Shown here piece by piece: positions 1 through 5,608 of a stretch of 5,760 nt of DNA. The notes beneath the pieces are model-generated. The model was not told the origin of the DNA and did no database searches. It worked only from the letters and a program-made list of their open reading frames with translations. The stretch's first letter is position 1. Each line of letters begins with the position of its first letter. The DNA comes from Candidatus Geohydrothermomicrobium daggyaiense (GTDB lineage: Bacteria; Actinomycetota; Geothermincolia; Fen-727; JACVIW01): the NCBI GenBank assembly GCA_015711695.1, contig JACVIW010000164.1:1-5760 (forward strand). The letters are read 5' to 3'. Both the position numbers and the translations under genes were made by a program.

Positions 1-133
1 CTGAAGCAGGGTAATTTCGCTAAACATTGACATCTATCATCCACTTGAATGCACTCTCTTTAGAAAATGTGAATGATTTCAAGAACCCTGATCGAGAATA
101 ACTTTACGCAAATTGAGAAGGGAGGACACCTGA

Positions 134-463
134 ATGGCTGAGGAATCAGAGGAGAGAATATCAATCACTCGAAAAGTTCCGAGACTCTCGGACGGGATGA
201 AAGCCCTGCACGACGCCGTGATAACCGACGGAGCTCTCAGCGCAAAAACAAAAGAACTTGTATGCGTTGGAATAGCGGTGGCTATAAGATGCGAACACTG
301 CCTGAGATATCATGCGGAAGAAGCCGCAAAACGCGGCGCTACCGCCGAAGAAATTGCGGAGGCGGCAAGTGCGGGAATCCTTATGGGCGGAGGACCGTCC
401 TGGGGAATCGCAGTTAGAGTTCTCGATAAAGAACTTAACCGTCTGTTTTCAAGCAACGAATGA
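134..463 (+). CDS. Carboxymuconolactone decarboxylase / AhpD-like family protein
   Basis: This 109-residue protein is a small all-helical member of the carboxymuconolactone decarboxylase (CMD)/AhpD superfamily. The diagnostic stretch is ELVCVGIAVAIRCEHCLRYH at residues 41-60, where C53 and C56 form a CxxC pair and H60 follows four residues later. In AhpD-type members this arrangement serves thiol-disulfide or peroxidase-linked redox chemistry, and it distinguishes them from true decarboxylases. The following AEEAAKRGATAEEIAEA helix and the glycine-rich GILMGGGPSW turn are also typical. The length matches single-domain members. The ATG is preceded by GGAGG at 121-125 with 8 bases between. No signal peptide or membrane segment is visible, so it is probably cytoplasmic. 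No redox partner gene is adjacent, so the substrate cannot be inferred. The family call is strong; the exact reaction is unknown. Confidence 0.92.
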   Translation: MAEESEERISITRKVPRLSDGMKALHDAVITDGALSAKTKELVCVGIAVAIRCEHCLRYHAEEAAKRGATAEEIAEAASAGILMGGGPSWGIAVRVLDKELNRLFSSNE

Positions 464-481
464 TACCAGAAATATGGTTTT

Positions 482-627
482 CGACATACCGTTGATACCC
501 TGAAAAAATAACAGGTGTATTTTCCCCTCGCCGAAGCATTTATGACATACCTGCCATTATGGAAAGCAGTTCCACCTGATGGCCGCTTGGTTTCTGCGTT
601 GCATGACATACGTGTTATTATGGAAAG
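482..627. repeat. Imperfect direct repeats at exact 61-bp spacing
   Basis: GACATAC occurs at 483-489, 544-550 and 605-611, so the spacing is 61 bp twice. The second and third units agree at 21 of 24 positions over 543-566 and 604-627 (TGACATAC, then a variable CTGCC/GTGTT part, then ATTATGGAAAG). The first unit is weaker, with GACATACC and a later TGAAAA in common. The rest of each unit is not conserved. This could be a decayed short tandem repeat, a set of regulator binding sites, or the degenerate end of a repeat array. Confidence 0.5.
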
Positions 628-768
628 TGTCGCTGAGGTGGTATGCTCTCGTGTTGTAATTTACTCGTTATTTCCAAATTAGTTCTGTTCAAATGAAAAA
701 CATGCGCTTCAGGGTCGAGAAAGTCCCCGTGCCCAACGGAAATTGTCTGGTGAATTGTCTCAGCTAAC

Positions 769-828
769 GCCTAAAATAGCAGTAAAATGGTGGTTCATTG
801 CTGTAAGTTCCGGGAGAAAATTTTAGGC
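769..828. repeat. Inverted repeat, possible structured leader
   Basis: GCCTAAAAT at 769-777 is exactly complementary to ATTTTAGGC at 820-828. Inside it, AGCAGTAAA (778-786) can pair with TTCATTGCT (794-802) with two mismatches. Nested stems of this kind could fold in a transcript about 140 bases before the zinc-ribbon gene. No T-run follows, so it is not an intrinsic terminator. The function is unknown. Confidence 0.35.
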
Positions 829-969
829 CAGAGCGATCTTGTAAGAGTCGTTAATTCTTATCTTCAGTGTTAATTGTTTTCCTGACTGGAAAAAGAGAGG
901 CTTATAAGCTGTGGCTGGGGCTAAAACGATATCGATTTTTTAAACGAAACGTCAAAGGGGTGATGTCAG

Positions 970-1620
970 ATGAGTGACGGGGTATATTTCGTGGTTGTTA
1001 TCCTGATGGCGGTTTTATTTGGGTTATTGTGCTCATCGATTGCGAAATCCAAGAACCGTGATCCCCTCGCTTATTTCTTGCTCGGATTTTTATTAGGTAT
1101 ATTCGGTCTCATAATTGCTGCTATCGTTCCAAAAAAAGAGATCAAGCAACGTTACGCTCCACCGTATCAACCACCGGGAGCGGTCCAGCCACCTCCGCCT
1201 TCTACTCAGTGGCAAAGTAGAGCTTCCACCTGCCCACAGTGCGGCTTCCAGGTGAACCCTGATGCTCAAATCTGCCCCAATTGCGGATTAATCCTGAAGG
1301 GTCTGGCTGGCAGGGTCGAGGCTCCCCTGACAGAGCCTGAAGTGTGCCCGAGCTGTGGAATGAGTGTCCTGCGGGGCGCAAATTGGTGCGGCTTTTGCGG
1401 GTCGCCACTGGGAAAAGCTGATTCCGCTGCCACCAGCATGCGCAGGGCAACAATAAAAAGAGATATAACCATCGGAGGAGAAAAGGCATTCTTCGCTGGA
1501 GAAATAGTGGAAATCGAAAAAGTTAGTCCGGATCAGAAGCGTCCGGAATACAAATACGTCGTGATGTCAAAGAACTTGAACAGGCGGTTCAGGCTCTCGG
1601 ATAACGATATCTCATTTTGA
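970..1620 (+). CDS. Membrane-anchored double zinc-ribbon protein
   Basis: This 216-residue protein has three parts. Residues about 6-21 and 33-53 are two hydrophobic membrane segments separated by a short basic loop (KSKNRDP), followed by a proline-rich linker (about 63-78). Two zinc ribbons follow: CPQCG/CPNCG, with C88, C91, C102 and C105, and CPSCG/CGFCG, with C126, C129, C140 and C143. The C-terminal part (about 158-216) is a compact, strand-rich segment around GGEKAFFAGEIVEIEKVSP and RPEYKYVVMSKNLNRRFRL, which resembles an SH3-like beta-barrel. The start ATG follows AAAGGGGTGAT (954-964). Both termini of the membrane hairpin probably lie on one side, with the ribbons likely in the cytoplasm. 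The stop codon is immediately followed by a palindromic hairpin. The architecture suggests a membrane-tethered binding or sensory protein; no specific function can be assigned. The gene is real with high confidence. Confidence 0.9.
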   Translation: MSDGVYFVVVILMAVLFGLLCSSIAKSKNRDPLAYFLLGFLLGIFGLIIAAIVPKKEIKQRYAPPYQPPGAVQPPPPSTQWQSRASTCPQCGFQVNPDAQICPNCGLILKGLAGRVEAPLTEPEVCPSCGMSVLRGANWCGFCGSPLGKADSAATSMRRATIKRDITIGGEKAFFAGEIVEIEKVSPDQKRPEYKYVVMSKNLNRRFRLSDNDISF

Positions 1621-1664
1621 CCGTAATCCTGTGCCTTAATCCGGTGCCTGGCACCGGATTACGG
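1621..1664. repeat. Palindromic element 1 with duplicated left arm, possible terminator
   Basis: The left arm CCGTAATCCTGTGCC (1621-1635) is complementary, except at one base, to GGCACCGGATTACGG (1650-1664). Between them lies a second copy of the arm, TAATCCGGTGCC (1637-1648), which pairs perfectly with 1650-1661. Two alternative hairpins therefore share one right arm. The element starts at the base after the stop codon of the zinc-ribbon gene and is followed by TTTCTTT (1665-1671), so it may double as a terminator. The GGTGCC-T-GGCACC core recurs twice more in the window. Confidence 0.85.
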
Positions 1665-1777
1665 TTTCTTTGGGGTGTCGCCTCTGGTGAAAGTCGCAAA
1701 CCAGCATTATATCTGCATTTGCCGGTGAAAAACCACGAACAACTTTCACTCGCAGAGCACACCAATTCGCCAGATTT

Positions 1778-1820
1778 CCGTAAAACGGTGCCTAAAACGG
1801 TGCCTGGCACCGGATGACGG
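1778..1820. repeat. Palindromic element 2 with duplicated left arm
   Basis: It has the same architecture and orientation as the element at 1621. The outer arms are CCGTAAAACGGTGCC (1778-1792) and GGCACCGGATGACGG (1806-1820), complementary at 12 of 15 positions. The 12-base unit TAAAACGGTGCC occurs twice in tandem, at 1781-1792 and 1793-1804. The core GGTGCCTGGCACC (1799-1811) is identical to that of element 1. A T-run (1821-1825) follows. Confidence 0.85.
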
Positions 1821-1973
1821 TTTTTGAGTTTTGATTTCCTCATGGGTATGAAAGATTTTCAATTATTTCCATCTCGAAAGCGAAAACTGATGTCTTTGAC
1901 GAACATCAAAACGGTAAGAATTCAAATGCGAAAAAATTATAGTGATGGACGTTAAAACGAGCGGGTCCGTGTA

Positions 1974-2000
1974 GGTTCAATCAGAAAGAGTTTATATAAT
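1974..2000 (+). promoter_or_regulatory. Possible promoter for the 4Fe-4S gene
   Basis: A perfect TATAAT lies at 1995-2000, about 87 bases before the GTG start. No good -35 box exists at 16-18 bases; GGTTCA at 1974-1979 is the nearest partial match, with a 15-base gap. In an archaeal genome the TTTATATAAT string (1991-2000) would also pass for a TATA box, but other features favour bacteria. Confidence 0.35.
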
Positions 2001-2033
2001 AATCGGGAACGTACCTGTATTGCCCCAAAAACT

Positions 2034-2062
2034 GGCGAATCACCACCATCTGGAGTTTCGCC
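2034..2062 (+). promoter_or_regulatory. Small leader hairpin before the 4Fe-4S gene
   Basis: GGCGAA (2034-2039) pairs exactly with TTCGCC (2057-2062) across a 17-base loop, ending 10 bases before GGAGGT (2073-2078). It could modulate access to the ribosome site, but a six-pair stem of this size can arise by chance. Confidence 0.2.
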
Positions 2063-2086
2063 GCTAAAAAAGGGAGGTCACGGGAA

Positions 2087-2938
2087 GTGAAATTCAAAAA
2101 AATCATCGGTAATCTTGTTGTTTTCGAGGCTTTGTTACTGCACGTGGGACATGGCGAAGAACTGTTAAACCAGCGAGTACCCCACCTGGTGCTGCACTTA
2201 TTTTCGCGCTATGAACACCTTTTTATGCGCGCTATCAATTATCTTGCGATGCGCGACTGGATTCACAGATTCAAAATCACAAAGAGAATTGTGGATCGGG
2301 TAAGCAGGCTGGTGATAAAGAACATTAATGGTGAGATATTGACCCTTGAGGAGTCATGCAGGTTGATCGAGGAGATTTCCCGTCGCGGCTACACGATAGC
2401 GATTGGCACGTGTCCATGCAGGCGGGCAAGAAATCAGCTATCGGATGAAATGCCTAACAACACAGACATGGTCTTTGGCCGATGGGCTGAAGAGTACATT
2501 GAGAACTATCCGGGGTTGTATGAAAAGATTGATAGAGAAAAAGCGCTAAAACTTGTTAAAGAATTTGAAGATTACGGGTATTTCCACCAGTTGTACGGCT
2601 GGACTTCCCCTGAAAATTCTACATTTGTTCTCTGTAATTGCGCGCCCGAAGTCTGCATTCCCCTTCAGGCTCAGCGGGCAAGGGGGTATATCTCTTTCAG
2701 AAAGGGAAGAAACATTGCCTTTGTTAATGAGGAAAAGTGTGTCGGTGTGAAGGATTGCGGTATCTGCTTCAAGAGATGTCCATTTGGAGCGCGTTTTGAG
2801 AGCGGGGGTAAATCTGCCGTTGATACTGAGATATGCTACGGGTGCGGGCTCTGCGTAAACACCTGTCGCGGAGGAGCTTCAGGTTTGAGAAGGGAATCTA
2901 AGCGGGAATTGATTTTCGCTGATCAGATTCTTGATTGA
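2087..2938 (+). CDS. 4Fe-4S dicluster-type protein with extra N-terminal cysteine motifs
   Basis: This 283-residue protein ends in a bacterial-ferredoxin-like domain. The first cluster motif is C218, C224, C227 and C231-Pro, with five residues rather than the usual two between the first two cysteines. The second is C250, C253, C256 and C260, which lacks the usual proline after the last cysteine. Further upstream, TCPCRRARNQ gives C109 and C111, and LCNCAPEVC gives C183, C185 and C190, enough ligands for a possible third metal site. Residues 1-80 are helical and basic with no clear membrane segment or signal peptide, so the protein is probably cytoplasmic or peripheral. The GTG start is chosen because GGAGGT (2073-2078) sits 8 bases before it. 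An electron-transfer or reductase role is inferred. I recognise the cluster domain but not a characterised family, and no redox enzyme is adjacent. Confidence 0.9.
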   Translation: MKFKKIIGNLVVFEALLLHVGHGEELLNQRVPHLVLHLFSRYEHLFMRAINYLAMRDWIHRFKITKRIVDRVSRLVIKNINGEILTLEESCRLIEEISRRGYTIAIGTCPCRRARNQLSDEMPNNTDMVFGRWAEEYIENYPGLYEKIDREKALKLVKEFEDYGYFHQLYGWTSPENSTFVLCNCAPEVCIPLQAQRARGYISFRKGRNIAFVNEEKCVGVKDCGICFKRCPFGARFESGGKSAVDTEICYGCGLCVNTCRGGASGLRRESKRELIFADQILD

Positions 2939-3039
2939 GATAGTTCAGGCAAAAAGCACCGTTTCGTAACAATATCAGGGAAAATAAGGCATCAATATAT
3001 TCAGATGAGCGAACCTGAGACATCCCAGATTTTTAACCC

Positions 3040-4109
3040 TTACCTGAAGGCGACCATTTCATGAAGCGTGGTTCCTTTCTCTTCACGAGTTTTAGCCTCA
3101 TGAAAAACCCTGAGTGTGAATTCGGATTTGAACCTGAACCACCCCGGACGCGCAAAGCGGCTTATTACCCATCGGACCGCGGGGTTCATTATGACCGGAT
3201 TCATTTCCGCCAGAAAGTCACTGGCATCAACGATTCGCTTTACATCAAGCCTCAAAAACACATAAAGGGGTATCTCAATTTCAAGCCATGACGGATAGGT
3301 CCTGTTTGCTCTTCTGTCGAATAACATCTCTTCTTCTTTAAGCTTCATCTCCCCTGAACTTTAAACAACTTTATCGCGTATAGCGAGCATCATTGGCTTT
3401 GAAACATGATTTCCGAACTTCTTGCTCGTGACCACATAAGCGTGAAGAAGGGTAATATCGCCCGCGAAGATGCGCCCCCAGTACCTTGGGATAGTATCCG
3501 TCTCATATCTGCGCTAACCACATTGTGGTCGTGGCATCCAATCCCTTTTGCGTTTACCTCAATTCCGCCATAGCAAATCTTTCCACTGACCTTCACCCTC
3601 GGAGCGGGAACAACCCAGCTGAAATACCCCTTTTTCCGTATTCTGTTAGTCCTTTGCCAGGCTTCCATCCCGGAACTTCACTCTTGAAAACCAGATCAGC
3701 CTTGAGTCCCTCTTCCTCTATGAACAAATAGTGATATGGTAATGAAGAGCCTTGAGGATACTCAGCGTAACAATGGTTCTGCTCCAACCAGACGTCGCAT
3801 TGCTTTTTGGACGCTTTCAGTTCTGATGAGGAGACTTTTTGACAACCGAGAGCTTTTCTCCGTCGGGCCTGTATTGTATATATGTAGTTCAGCTTCAGGA
3901 CTTTGGGAAAGCAGTTCCGATGCCTGGAAGAATCCTACAACGACGTGACCGTCCTCGAGACGAGCATCAAAGTACCCCCACTCACCGTAAAACTTGCTCT
4001 GCGATCTGGCATGAAGATGGATGGCGTTCTCCCGGGGCAAGATGGGCGTGATTTCTTCATCCTTTTCGTCTGGACCAAGCCAGTGATCGACATTTTTTTC
4101 GACTCGCAC
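3040..4109 (-). pseudogene. Decayed CrtC/AttH-like (lipocalin-fold hydratase-like) gene
   Basis: Four minus-strand reading segments join into one protein of roughly 356 codons resembling the carotenoid 1,2-hydratase/AttH-like superfamily. From the N-terminus: EWGYFDARLEDGHVVV (from 3983), usually EWWYFDA; then ASKKQCDV and GLKADLVFKSEVPGWKPG; then KKGYFSWVVPAPRVKVSG and GIGCHDHN (HDHN at 3522-3533), normally followed by WG but here VV; then YWGRIFAGDITLLHAYVVTS (from 3483); and a C-terminal part with RVFHEAKTREEKGTTLHEMV. Joining them needs a frameshift in the A-run complementary to 3836-3840, one near 3627-3635, one near 3484-3486, and readthrough of a TAA at 3361-3363; the frame is the same on both sides of that stop. 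The start is GTG at 4109 (TGA lies three codons upstream) with a short-spaced GAGG. The combination of indels, a stop and lost tryptophans indicates true decay. Confidence 0.85.
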
Positions 4110-4363
4110 GATGCCTCACTCTCGAAAAGACCGAGTACCGACGGCACTCTACAAGTCCTGTTCTCAGCAATAAAATCAAAACTGGCAACCATCAAGTTTG
4201 CTCAAGAAATTTTTGCGGGAAGGATCCGACTCAAGACGGGAAAAGGGAAGGAAAATCAATATTAATAAGATGAGATATGTTATAAACTATCTCGAGAATA
4301 GAGAAAGGCAAATGGTTACTTCTCGGGAAACCCGATAATATTAATCGGGAAAACAGGTTCGGC
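4110..4363. other. Divergent intergenic region
   Basis: It separates the decayed minus-strand gene from the plus-strand methyltransferase gene. It is AT-rich around 4250-4295, with TTATAA (4280-4285) usable as a -10 box on either strand. Overlapping stem options occur at 4323-4349. No additional gene is supported. Confidence 0.4.
4323..4349 (+). promoter_or_regulatory. Mutually exclusive hairpins in the methyltransferase leader
   Basis: TCGGG (4323-4327) can pair with CCCGA (4331-4335) across a three-base loop, or CCCGAT (4331-4336) can pair with ATCGGG (4344-4349). The middle segment is shared, so only one stem forms at a time, 14 bases before the GTG start. Such switching is seen in leader control, but the stems are short and no T-run follows. 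Confidence 0.25.
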
Positions 4364-5332
4364 GTGATTGGTGGCAGATCGAGAGTTCAGCCTCGAGGAT
4401 CCTTAATAAGCAAACTTTTGGGCACTTTTGCCATTTGTGTCAATATCACTAAGTATGTCCTGCGCTACCTTCGAAATAGAGTAAAAAACATTGCGTTTTT
4501 CGTGTATAGGGACCATCTGGAGCCATTAATCATAATATCCAGGAAAGCGTACGGCCACCGCTTGACTCTTTTTCTAATGCTCGAATGGACACGTCTTGTA
4601 GATGCTGCTAATGCGCAGTACTTGAGAATAAGAGGCAGAAAGTTTCGATACTTCTCTCCCTTCAGAACTGATTTCGTGAAAACTACCTCCGGGGCATTCC
4701 GCATTCGAAGCCGTTCAAGAGATTTGCTCATATGTTCACCAATATACGAGTATGGGGACAGGCAATATCTCATCTCTCTTATACAGAGGTTAAGAAATCA
4801 GCGCAAGCGGGTCCTTTTTCTCGACATTGGTGCCGCCTTTGGAATATACACGATATCAACCGGATATTTTTTCAGAGAAGATGAAGGCGTCAGTATCATG
4901 TCCTTTGAGCCGGCAGCACCAAGTTACGGGCTGTTGACCGAGAATATCGAATTGAATGACCTGTCAAAAAAGGTGGTTGCCTACAACTTAGCGCTATCCG
5001 ATGAAGAAGGTACTGCCATATTCCACTACGACCGATACTGGGCAAACAGCGGACCAATCACTCCTGGTTTCGAGCATCTCCCGGAAGCTTATGTGACAAG
5101 ACTGTGTACTCTTGATTCTATTATTCACACCGCTGTGGATTACGATGTCGCAATCATGAAAGTTGGTGTGGAGGGCGCTGAGATCAGGGTTCTCAAAGGA
5201 GCACAAGGAGTGCTGGATTCCGGAAAAAGCGTTTATATCCTGATTGAGGATTCATTCGATTCAGAACTAAGGGATTACCTTGAGGGGCTGGGTGCCACCC
5301 CGATTGGAAAGTTCACATGCGAGAACAGCTAG
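4364..5332 (+). CDS. FkbM-family SAM-dependent methyltransferase
   Basis: Residues about 148-300 carry a class I methyltransferase fold of the FkbM type (Methyltransf_21). Motif I is FLDIGAAFGIYT (152-163); SFEPA (180-184) holds the acidic residue expected to bind the SAM ribose; LTENIELNDL and LALSDEEGTAIF follow; VGVEGAEIRVLKGA (267-280) matches the family's D-V-E-G-x-E block, with Gly in place of the usual Asp. Such enzymes O-methylate sugars or polyketide-like and cell-surface compounds; the substrate here is unknown. The N-terminal ~110 residues are basic and less conserved. GTG at 4364 is the likely start, but its ribosome site (AGG near 4356) is weak and the first in-frame ATG is at codon 72. 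The protein ends at CENS-TAG. No glycosyltransferase or other biosynthetic neighbour is present. Confidence 0.88.
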   Translation: MIGGRSRVQPRGSLISKLLGTFAICVNITKYVLRYLRNRVKNIAFFVYRDHLEPLIIISRKAYGHRLTLFLMLEWTRLVDAANAQYLRIRGRKFRYFSPFRTDFVKTTSGAFRIRSRSRDLLICSPIYEYGDRQYLISLIQRLRNQRKRVLFLDIGAAFGIYTISTGYFFREDEGVSIMSFEPAAPSYGLLTENIELNDLSKKVVAYNLALSDEEGTAIFHYDRYWANSGPITPGFEHLPEAYVTRLCTLDSIIHTAVDYDVAIMKVGVEGAEIRVLKGAQGVLDSGKSVYILIEDSFDSELRDYLEGLGATPIGKFTCENS

Positions 5333-5368
5333 TGGTATTTGAATCCCAGCTCATAGAAAACCTAAAAA

Positions 5369-5399
5369 CCGTAATTCGGTGCCAGGCACCAAATTACGG
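5369..5399. repeat. Palindromic element 3, simple form, opposite orientation
   Basis: CCGTAATTCGGTGCC (5369-5383) and GGCACCAAATTACGG (5385-5399) are complementary at all but one position around a single central base. The core is GGTGCCAGGCACC, the reverse complement of the core in the elements at 1621 and 1778, so this copy points the other way. It lacks the duplicated arm. It lies 36 bases after the methyltransferase stop codon, with no T-run after it. Confidence 0.85.
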
Positions 5400-5550
5400 A
5401 ATATTGATTTCTTTCGGCAGTTTTCAACATTCGAAACTCTTTGCATACTTGGAGTGATTGCGCCTTGCGGGGACCCATCGCAGTTTCTCGCCCTGCTGGG
5501 CTATAAGTGCCATGTGGACAATCCTTTGAATGGTGGGCGTGAGCAGGACT
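5399..5550. repeat. Direct repeat copy A (210-bp offset)
   Basis: Bases 5401-5460 match 5611-5670 at about 70 percent with no gaps. Bases 5461-5550, starting CGCCTTGCGGGGACCC, are identical over all 90 bases to 5671-5760. The abrupt change from 70 percent to complete identity suggests that the right part is a separate conserved or recently copied module. Confidence 0.92.
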
Positions 5551-5569
5551 CGAACCACCCCACAAGGCG
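5461..5569. repeat. 109-bp module with 12-bp terminal inverted repeats
   Basis: CGCCTTGCGGGG (5461-5472) and CCCCACAAGGCG (5558-5569) are inverted repeats matching at 11 of 12 positions. In a minus-strand transcript the one mismatch would be a G-U pair, closing a 12-pair stem. Inside are a GCCC-TGCT-GGGC hairpin (5490-5501) and the tRNA 3'-end-like stretch (5531-5556). It may be a small non-autonomous element or a structured RNA; no target-site duplication is evident. Confidence 0.55.
5531..5556 (-). other. tRNA 3'-end-like fragment (not a whole tRNA)
   Basis: On the minus strand the sequence reads GG, a TTCGAGT T-loop, CCTGC, TCACGCCC, A and CCA. This matches the T-loop, T-stem 3' strand, acceptor 3' strand, discriminator and CCA end of a tRNA. 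The eight-base acceptor strand is one longer than usual, as in bacterial selenocysteine tRNA. The T-stem 5' strand is mispaired at two positions, and no matching 5' acceptor strand is found, so this is a fragment. A second copy starts at 5741 and is cut by the window end. Confidence 0.45.
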
Positions 5570-5608
5570 ATAGCGTTTATCTTTATGCATTTCTTAACTA
5601 TCTATCCG

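Larger units (their letters stand above)
464..969. other. 506-bp intergenic region without a convincing gene
   Basis: No open frame here combines a ribosome site with recognisable protein sequence. It contains three GACATAC-started imperfect repeats at 61-bp spacing (482-627), a short AATTGTCT direct repeat (741-748 and 753-760), and a long-range inverted repeat (769-828). The leader of the next gene ends with AAAGGGGTGAT at 954-964. A 24-codon frame at 693-767 has plausible coding flavour but no ribosome site. The length and the repeat content suggest decayed or regulatory DNA. Confidence 0.6.
1665..2086. other. Intergenic region and leader upstream of the 4Fe-4S gene
   Basis: No gene is supported here. 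1665-1777 separates two same-orientation palindromic elements and shows no protein of known type. After the second element the DNA is AT-rich, with a weak hairpin (TGATGT 1888-1893 with ACATCA 1903-1908). A TATAAT box, a leader hairpin and the ribosome site for the next gene follow. Confidence 0.6.

Noticed and set aside
27..32. TTGACA as a -35 box for the CMD gene
   Set aside because: No acceptable -10 box lies 16-18 bases downstream.
310..609. Minus-strand ORF antisense to the CMD gene
   Set aside because: It is antisense to a clear AhpD-like coding region and has no recognisable motif.
482..627. CRISPR array
   Set aside because: Only three units, the first very divergent; the conserved part is not palindromic, and no cas genes are present.
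693..767. 24-codon ORF (MKNMRFRVEKVPVPNG...)
   Set aside because: It looks slightly coding-like but lacks a ribosome site and any context; possibly a gene remnant or chance.
1202..1489. Minus-strand ORFs antisense to the zinc-ribbon gene
   Set aside because: The plus strand here encodes two well-formed zinc ribbons, so these are shadows.
3040..3348. Independent 102-codon minus-strand gene
   Set aside because: It shares its frame with the preceding segment across a single TAA and reads as the C-terminal part of the same decayed protein.
3903..4265. Plus-strand ORF of 120 codons
   Set aside because: It lies largely antisense to the N-terminal part of the decayed CrtC/AttH-like gene, whose minus-strand translation matches a known family.
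4465..4773. Minus-strand ORF of 102 codons
   Set aside because: It is antisense to the N-terminal half of the methyltransferase and has no family features.
5528..5570. Complete tRNA gene on the minus strand
   Set aside because: Only the 3' part is present; there is no 5' acceptor, D-arm or anticodon arm, and the T-stem is mispaired.
5379..5573. Plus-strand ORF of 64 codons
   Set aside because: It starts inside the palindrome and reads through the repeat and the complement of a tRNA end, a common source of spurious proteins; it has no ribosome site.
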